DNA of 22,494 bases, taken from Basidiobolus ranarum (lineage: Eukaryota > Basidiobolomycota > Basidiobolomycetes > Basidiobolales). The translations under genes were made by a program, and so were the position numbers. The notes beneath the pieces were generated by a model. The model did no database searches and had not been told where the DNA came from. It saw only the letters and a list, made by a program, of their open reading frames with translations. The stretch covers positions 1-22,494 of the forward strand of contig JASJQH010007060.1 in NCBI GenBank assembly GCA_040143965.1. Direction: 5' to 3'. Positions within the stretch are counted from its first letter, which is position 1; each line of letters starts with the position of its first letter. Shown piece after piece: positions 18,203-22,494 of the stretch.

Positions 18203-19440
18203 AAGAAATAAGTATCCTGTTATAGTTCTCCTGTCTTCAGTATCTCTTCCCCAATCTGCATCTGAATATCCCTTCAGATCAAAGTTTGATCCAGAATATG
18301 TGTATTTTAAGCATTGATCCACAGTACCTTTCAAATATCTGATAATGCACTTAACTGCCACAATTTGATCAGATCCATCATTTTGAAGACATTGGAATAT
18401 ACTTTGTGAGAATATGCAACATCTAGCCATGTTGTAACCATGATATACATCAAGCTACCAACCATAGATTGGCAAGGAAATTTCTGGCTTTCATTTGTAT
18501 CCAAGAATGTTTGATTTGTGCCATTTCAGGTCAAGTTAATATTTGTAGCCTTTAGGATAGATACTGGTTTACATTCTTCCACTTGAAACTTTTTTAGTAT
18601 TTCTAGTATTTACTCAGACTGCAAGAACATCTCATTTGAGCCATTTATGGTTAAGTTAAGATTTGTCTCCATTGGAGTAGATACTGGATTACATTCTTCC
18701 ATATTAAACTTCTTTAGTATATCTAGGATATACTTAGACTGGTTTAAAGTTATTGTTTTAGTAGTTTGATCTATCTTAATTTGGATTCCAAGATTGTACC
18801 TCAGTTTACCAAGATCAGTCATTTTGAATTTGGCAGATAAGCTGGATTTGGTTTTCTACAGAGTCTTCAAGTCATTGGTAGCTATAATAAAGTCATCACC
18901 ATATAAGGCTCATAAAGCTGTGTTTACCATATCTGGCCTAAAGCAGATGCTATAGTCAGCATTACTCTTTAGGAATTTGAGTGTTTCCAAAATTGCATCT
19001 TTCTTGTTATTCCAAGCTCATGGATATTGTTTTAGGTCATAAAGTATTTTCCAAAGTCTGCAAGCTTTTTAGGGTTTTCTGGGTCCACAAATCCATCTGC
19101 CTGATCTATATAGCTCTGGTCAGCAAGCTCATCATTCAAAAGAGCAGCTTTAACTTCTATTTGATATATGGTAAACTGATATTTAGCTGAAATTGCCAAA
19201 TTCAATCAATCCAATTAAACTTTGCTACAGGAGCAAAGTTTTTATATAATAAAGTACTGACGTCTGGGAATAGCTTTTGACTAGCAGTCTAGCCTTTTAC
19301 TGCTCTGTATTGCTGTTAGAGCTGTTTTTAATTTCAAACACCTACTGGCTTTCAATTGATTTATTATGAGCAGATAAGTTGGTTAAAATCCAATTTTAGT
19401 TATTGATCAAAACCTGGTACTCCTCAGCCATGGCAGATCT
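18203..19440 (-). pseudogene. relic D reverse transcriptase and RNase H region
   Basis: RNase H lead-in at 18200-18430: 'VKCIIRYLKGTVDQCLKY' and 'GYSDADWGRDTEDRRTITGYLF'. RT C-terminal part at 18610-18822: 'MTDLGKLRYNLGIQIK', 'QSKYILDILKKFNMEECNPVSTPM'. RT runs on to about 19440, where the entry block 'SAMAEEY' is seen. A partial direct repeat of the 'NPVSTPM' region lies at 18530-18610. It is a broken fossil. Confidence 0.85.
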
Positions 19441-19563
19441 CTAAAATTCTGTTTGAGGGCCATTCAGGGCATCTTTTACAGTCTGGGGTTCTTGCATTTG
19501 AGCTGTGTAGGCATAGGCCCAATTTTAGACTTCATTGATATAGTATTCAGGGAAATTTCTGAT

Positions 19564-20500
19564 CTAATATAATCTCCTGGTTTGGGATAAAGGTACTATA
19601 GCTTCTGGCATTGCATTGGGCACTTTAGTTGGCAAATTTTGGCTCAAAGGCCACACAAATGCCATATTCTTCATTGTTTTGGTTTGTAGCTTTTCATCAA
19701 CATGTGAGGGCATCTTGGGTGAAAATTTTACATTTTCATCTAACAAAACACCCCTGGACTTGATTAACTTTCAAATTTTGGTATTATAGAGTCTGTAGGC
19801 TTTAGTTTGAGTACTATGACCCAGAAGTATGCACTTCTTACTTTTTGGTTTAAATTTGGACCAATTTTTGGTCAAAATTTTGACATAAGCAATGCATCCA
19901 AACAGCCTCAAACATTTTACATCAAGTTTAACTACAAAACTAGCTTGACATGGTACAGAGTTAGACAGACTTCTAGTAAAACTCCTATTCCTCAGATATA
20001 TAGCTATAGCAACAGATACTACCCAAAAGTTAAGACATAAATTTTGAGCATTTGGCATAAATCTTGCCATTTCTATTATAGACCTGCTGGCTCTTTCAGC
20101 AACTCTGTTTTGTTCAGGTGGATAGGGTGCAGTAACTTCTTGCTCAATTCCATGAGCTTTGCAAAAGTGCTTGAATAGTGTTGAAGTATATTCTCTGCCA
20201 TTAACAGTATGTATTTTCTTGATTTTAGTACCAGTTTCAATCTCCATAAGATTTTAAAATCCCTAAAGCTAGAAAGAGCCACCTCTTTCCTTTTCATAAA
20301 GTAGGCCCAAGTGTATCTTGTATCATCATCAAAAAATGTGATTACATCTCTTTTTCTTCCTAAAGATTAATCTAGGTCTAAGGAAATCTGAATGAATTAG
20401 CTCCAATTTGTTGACAGATTTGATTAAACCGGAGTACTTGAATGGTTGCTTGGCTTGTTCACCATATATACAATCCTCACAAATTACTATTGTGGTTGGG
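19564..20500 (-). pseudogene. relic D integrase region and linker
   Basis: Core at 19900-20247: 'KIHTVNGREYTSTLFKHFCKAHGIEQE' type sequence (read in parts), 'YPPEQNRVAERASRSIIEMARF' and 'VKCLRLFGCIAYVKIL'. 'SKKCILLGH' lies at 19800-19850, and the linker to RT at 19564-19746. The zinc-side part is at about 20450-20500. It is a broken fossil matching relic A 842-1857. Confidence 0.85.
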
Positions 20501-21450
20501 GATCAATTTGAATTCCAGAAATTAGGCAATTTTTGATCCCTTTGCTCATATAATCAAATCCAATAGGACTAAATCTCTTATGCCATAATTTAATATTTTC
20601 TTGATTGGGATAATATTTATTTACACATAAACCTCTTGGACTATATTTAAGTGTGCATTTATTCTGATCCTTTTCTCCCAAAGCCAAATAACTCCCATTT
20701 AGATCAGTGATGATGCATCCCAAAAAATCAAAATTGAATTTGAGCCCTTCTGAGGTGGTCTTGCATACAGATACCAGATTTTTTGGCAATATCTGAACAT
20801 GAATTACAATCTTAAAAGTATACAGTTTCTCTTCATAAGCTCCAGTCAAATTGACTTGAACTTTTTTCCATTCCTATGGCATCCAATGCATGGTCATCTT
20901 GCATGAAAACCTTTTTAATTGGGATTTCTTCATAATCCACAAACCTATATTTCACATTTGTGACATGTCAGGAGACTCCAGAATCATTATACCATGTCTA
21001 AAATCCTTGTTGGTATTCATAGATAGCACAGATATGAACAAGTGCTCTTCTCTTGTAACAACATTTCCAAATTCAGTATGTTTTTCTTCTTTTGCAATTC
21101 ATTTAAAGAAATCTTTGCTTAAATATATAATTGGAGGTCAAGGTTTCAGTTCCTTATTGTAGGACCATTACTAGGCTTTGAAACTTGTGTGGCAGGCTGT
21201 TCACAACTGTACATATAATCTCTTGATCAGTAGTAGGTACTCCAATGTATTCTATTTCATCCACTAAAATAGTAACTCTATTAATTAGTTATTTAATGTC
21301 TTCTCCTTACTCATCTTTAAGTTAAAGAATGGTCTTCTCAGAAACATCTTGCTTGCAGCAGAACCTGTTTGGTAGACATCTTCCAAGGCTATCCATTCCT
21401 TCTTGGCAGATTTAGCCCTTGAACAATGAATTAGCAATTTGTCTTTGACA
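20500..21450 (-). pseudogene. relic D gag, protease and pre-integrase region
   Basis: 20500-20849 holds the pre-integrase part ('LPKNLVSVCKTTSEGLKFNF', 'NIKLWHKRFSPIGFDYMSKGI'). Protease-side sequence extends to about 21060. Gag is readable up to 21450: 'KSAKKEWIALEDVYQ' at about 21375-21425 is the classic 'AK.AW..LE..Y' Gag block. Gag sequence stops at the terminal repeat at 21456. It is a broken fossil. Confidence 0.8.
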
Positions 21451-21532
21451 TTAATCCCTAACAGAAATAGGAGTATTGTTATTGTAGGAAAAGCATCAAA
21501 ATTTTAATCCATTTTGGATTGACTGTTTACTT

Positions 21533-21539
21533 ACCATCA
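21533..21539 (+). repeat. subterminal ACCATCA in the second element
   Basis: ACCATCATAAAATTTT lies about 77 bases inside the end at 21456. It corresponds to ACCATCATAATTTT at 3788, although not at the identical aligned position, which is how subterminal motifs behave. Confidence 0.4.
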
Positions 21540-21852
21540 TAAAATTTTCAAGTCACATTTGTTTTTAATCAATTTTTTCAGTTTCAGGAGTGAAATTTCA
21601 AGAACTCACAAAATAGTTGCCCATGATTGTCTACAATCTCAGAGAAATATGGATCAACACATGTGCAAAAAATGTGATTCAAATTTAATACATTTACCAC
21701 TTGAATGCTAATTTGTCACCTTAGTATTCCTAGTCTCTTTGATGTATTCTCCTGAATATTTTCAAAGTGTTCTTCATACCAAAGGTTTAGCTCATATCAA
21801 GCACATGTTTCTATCAATATCTCCATCAAAGCCCACCATTGTATTAATCCTG

Positions 21853-22494
21853 CTAAATCAACATTCTTCCAGCTATCTGGCAGATACCCTGCAATATTGT
21901 ACCACTCCATATTAAGTTTTTCCCAGATATTTCCACAGTCAACACTGGACTAAATATCAAGTTGAATATTCTGCTTCCGAAGCCACCTTCTGCATACTTG
22001 CACAGCATTTTTCCCTTTATAGTTTTGAAAATACTCCTCAAGCACTTTGACTATTTTTATATGTCTCTATAGTGTGACACTACTGAGGGTGCTTTGCGGT
22101 GTTTGTGCGGCTTTTTGCTTGCCTTTACCTTTGGGACTAATTTCAACACTTTGAAAAGTACCAGTTGAGGTTGGAGAGCCGTGAGTTTTATTTGCTGGTG
22201 TTTTGGCTTGTTGAGAGGTGCCAGGTGTTGGATAAACTTCCGAATTTAGCACTCTTCCAACTGGTGTACCCGGTTCCATGGTGAAATTAAGCTTTTTTGC
22301 CAGTATATCTGACTCTGGAATTGCAGATCTTTGTAATGGTGTGAAGAATTTGGTAAGTGGGACAGTAGAGCCTAAACTCACTGGCTCCTTTGCTTTTCCC
22401 TTGGGTTTACTAACTTCCTGCTCCTTCAGTACTTCTTTAGCTGCTTTTCTTTCTTTTCCAAGTCGATAATTGCGTACATTTTTGAGATGTTTCA
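21853..22494 (-). pseudogene. unrecognised repeat-borne gene, copy 2 (partial, better preserved)
   Basis: The minus-strand frame is open from the window edge (about 22492) to 22067, about 142 codons with no start codon needed inside. In order it has a Lys/Arg-rich part ('NYRLGKERKAAKEVLKEQE'), 'PLTKFFTPLQRSAIPESDIL', then a Pro/Thr/Ser-rich low-complexity part ('PGTSQQAKTPANKTHGSPTS') and 'SPKGKGKQKAAQTPQ'. After 22067 the C-terminal block continues in other frames ('VCRRWLRKQNIQLDI' type, 'SGTILQGICQIAG'). I know no family with this layout. The basic, disordered character suggests nucleic-acid binding, as an inference. Copy 1 lies at 3890-5776. Confidence 0.55.

Larger units (their letters stand above)
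18201..21455 (-). mobile_element. Ty1/copia relic D, bounded on both sides by CACTA-like ends
   Basis: A broken minus-strand copia copy of the same family as relic A, running from inside gag (21450) to inside RNase H (18203). No LTR is present. Both its ends coincide with terminal-repeat-like sequences (18188-18200 and 21456-21468) belonging to neighbouring CACTA-like elements. So D was most likely a target into which such elements inserted, or was trapped between two of them. It has many breaks and is old. Confidence 0.8.
21456..22494 (+). mobile_element. left end of a second CACTA-like element (runs off the window)
   Basis: It starts CCCTAACAGAAAT and matches the element starting at 3753 for the whole remaining kilobase (to about 4790 there). 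It has ACCATCA at 21533-21539 and the same unnamed minus-strand gene. The left flank is copia D gag coding sequence. Its right half is outside the window. Confidence 0.55.

Noticed and set aside
3750-18203. 3-base target duplication of the CACTA-like element (tat / taa)
   Set aside because: Two of three bases agree, which is close to chance, and the sequences beyond the two ends belong to different repeats.
19807-20040. Plus-strand open frame of 77 codons
   Set aside because: It is antisense to relic D integrase, which is clearly readable on the minus strand.
1-22494. CRISPR array, rRNA gene or prokaryotic operon
   Set aside because: There is no regular short repeat with spacers, no rRNA-like conserved core, and every long reading frame I can identify belongs to copia, TNP2 or the unnamed repeat gene.

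Overview
This is a repeat graveyard from an AT-rich eukaryotic genome. I see no bacterial gene organisation, no operon, and no host protein gene that I can support. A fungus with a large, transposon-filled genome (possibly a basidiomycete) is my best guess. The guess rests on three things: a TNP2-type (CACTA/EnSpm) transposase of a kind I associate with fungi, Ty1/copia elements whose primer site fits the anticodon arm of an initiator-Met tRNA, and the base composition. It is an inference.

Layout, left to right. 111-2911 is a broken copia relic (A, minus strand). 3169-3729 is an open stretch of TNP2 transposase (minus). A terminal-repeat-like end starts at 3753 (CACTAACAGAAAT). It is followed by a minus-strand gene family that I cannot name (about 3890-5776) and then, divergently, the N-terminal part of a TNP2 transposase (about 6130-6695, plus). 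Copia relic B with both LTRs (6730-11285, minus) follows, then a second copy of the TNP2 N-terminus with a C-x3-C-x12-C-x2-C cluster (11286-11712). Copia relic C (11713-15674, plus) has two LTRs and a third, solo LTR set into its pol region. The C-terminal part of TNP2 follows (15675-16963, plus), carrying a tRNA-like unit (15914-15986, minus). Next come two copia scraps, a second copy of the TNP2 tail, subterminal ACCATCA repeats and a matching opposite end at 18188-18200. Copia relic D (18201-21455, minus, same family as A) is cut at both sides by such ends. At 21456 a second copy of the terminal repeat and the unnamed minus-strand gene begins, and its frame is open to the window edge.

How it fits together. 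The simplest reading is a CACTA-like DNA transposon whose two ends are at 3753 and 18200. It would carry a transposase gene running right and a second, divergent gene running left, and it has been invaded by copia elements B and C, by smaller copia pieces and by a tRNA-derived unit. A second element of the same kind starts at 21456. The ends are supported by the shared 13-base terminus, the ACCATCA/TGATGGT motifs clustered just inside, and the abrupt stop of copia D coding sequence at both junctions. The mosaic may instead combine parts of two CACTA elements, since the two TNP2 N-termini differ by roughly a quarter by eye.
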